Assembly: GCA_029784595.1 (NCBI GenBank)
Contig: JAJETZ010000001.1
Coordinates: 127,645-191,644 of the forward strand
Length of the DNA: 64,000 nt
DNA from: Wolbachia endosymbiont of Meromenopon meropis
GTDB lineage: Bacteria > Pseudomonadota > Alphaproteobacteria > Rickettsiales > Anaplasmataceae
Direction of reading: 5' to 3'
In this document: piece after piece, positions 63,476-64,000 of the stretch
Position numbering within the stretch: the first letter of the stretch is position 1
How the letters are laid out: each line of letters begins with the position of its first letter
Made by a program: the position numbers and the translations under genes
Notes under the pieces: generated by a model
Database searches by the model: none
Told to the model about the DNA's origin: nothing
Seen by the model: only the letters and a program-made list of their open reading frames with translations

Positions 63476-64000
63476 CTACTCAACAGTAATAGATTTAGCT
63501 AAATTTCTTGGGCAATCAACATCTAATTTTTTCTCAACTGCAGTGGAGTAAGCAAGAAATTGTATAATAATACTGTATATAATTGGAGAAATAAAATTAT
63601 CAACTTCTGGAAGTTGTACTATATCCTCACAAATATCCCTTAAAAAGGGTACACCTTGTTTATCACTAAAGGCAATTACTTTGCCTTTTCTTGCTGTAAT
63701 TTCTTGTATATTTGATAAAGTTTTAAAGAACAAGTTATCATATGGAATAATCGCTATGATAAGCGCAGATGAATCTACCAAAGCTATCGAACCGTGTTTC
63801 ATCTCTCCAGCTGCAATACCAATTGCATTAATATATGAAAGCTCTTTTATTTTTAATGCACCTTCCATTGCAACTGCATATGAACTCCCTCTACCGATTA
63901 AAATAATACTACTATGCCTTAGCATATTATTCGATATATGTTGTATTTTCATCGCGTTTAAAATATGTTCGACATATTTTGGAATATAGTTAATAGCATT
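63476..64000 (-). CDS. glmS: Glucosamine-fructose-6-phosphate aminotransferase, C-terminal part
   Basis: The frame is open to the right window edge, so only the last ~174 residues are seen. This is the second sugar isomerase (SIS) domain: ILIGRGSSYAVAMEGALKIKELSYI with the sugar-binding residues, AAGEMKHGSIALV, and the terminal CPRNLAKSITVE typical of GlmS. GlmS makes glucosamine 6-phosphate for amino-sugar synthesis. The Met at 63952 is internal and not the start. The N-terminal glutaminase half lies beyond the window. Confidence 0.95.
   Translation of the reverse strand, partial: NAINYIPKYVEHILNAMKIQHISNNMLRHSSIILIGRGSSYAVAMEGALKIKELSYINAIGIAAGEMKHGSIALVDSSALIIAIIPYDNLFFKTLSNIQEITARKGKVIAFSDKQGVPFLRDICEDIVQLPEVDNFISPIIYSIIIQFLAYSTAVEKKLDVDCPRNLAKSITVE

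Overview
The window looks like the chromosome of an obligate intracellular alphaproteobacterium of the order Rickettsiales, probably Anaplasmataceae-like. The evidence is a tandem array of large VirB6-like type IV secretion genes, very AT-rich DNA, a split nuo operon, malonyl-CoA decarboxylase, and a gene set dominated by aerobic respiration and information processing. The genus cannot be fixed from the sequence alone. About two thirds of the window is coding. The rest lies in AT-rich intergenic stretches of 0.3 to 2.8 kb, at least one of which holds decayed genes. No tRNA, rRNA, CRISPR array or transposase was recognised.

Layout. 1-10131 (+): the 3' end of one VirB6-like gene, three further complete VirB6 paralogues (816, 980 and 1089 residues) and an overlapping soluble protein of unknown function. 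10807-12841 (-): mrp followed by a ubiH/COQ6-type hydroxylase. 14539-16999: an unknown protein divergent from malonyl-CoA decarboxylase. 17061-18863 (+): lepA. 18946-20528 (-): a YihY/BrkB membrane protein and a short-chain dehydrogenase. 22163-24664 (-): a PstS-like protein and a TrkH transporter. 27335-28174 (-): an exported TPR protein. 28464-29948 (+): guaB. 31000-32500 (+): wrecked mlaE and mlaF genes. 39447 down to 32512 (-): nuoJ-K-L-M-N, birA, ccmD (45 codons) and ccmE, tightly packed or overlapping. 42101-43336 (+): sucB. 45732-48395 (+): secA. 51197-56298 (+): nusA-infB-rbfA-ubiA. 57404-58576 (+): an rpiB-ubiG fusion. 62682 down to 59756 (-): ribonuclease J and tolB. 63476-64000 (-): the 3' part of glmS.

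How the genes fit together. NuoJ-N, SucB, CcmD/E and three ubiquinone genes (ubiH-like, ubiA, ubiG) supply an aerobic TCA cycle and electron transport chain. NusA, IF-2, RbfA, LepA and RNase J serve transcription, translation and RNA turnover. SecA, TolB and the VirB6 proteins serve the envelope and secretion.

Most notable: a 1.58 kb ORF-free direct repeat, nearly identical at 24961-26542 and 39630-41209, which brackets the guaB-to-nuoJ block; the mlaE/mlaF pseudogenes; the RpiB-UbiG fusion joined at a nine-A tract; a SecA reading frame with a hydrophobic N-terminal extension; an Mrp without its usual CxxC; and several families of degenerate intergenic repeats.
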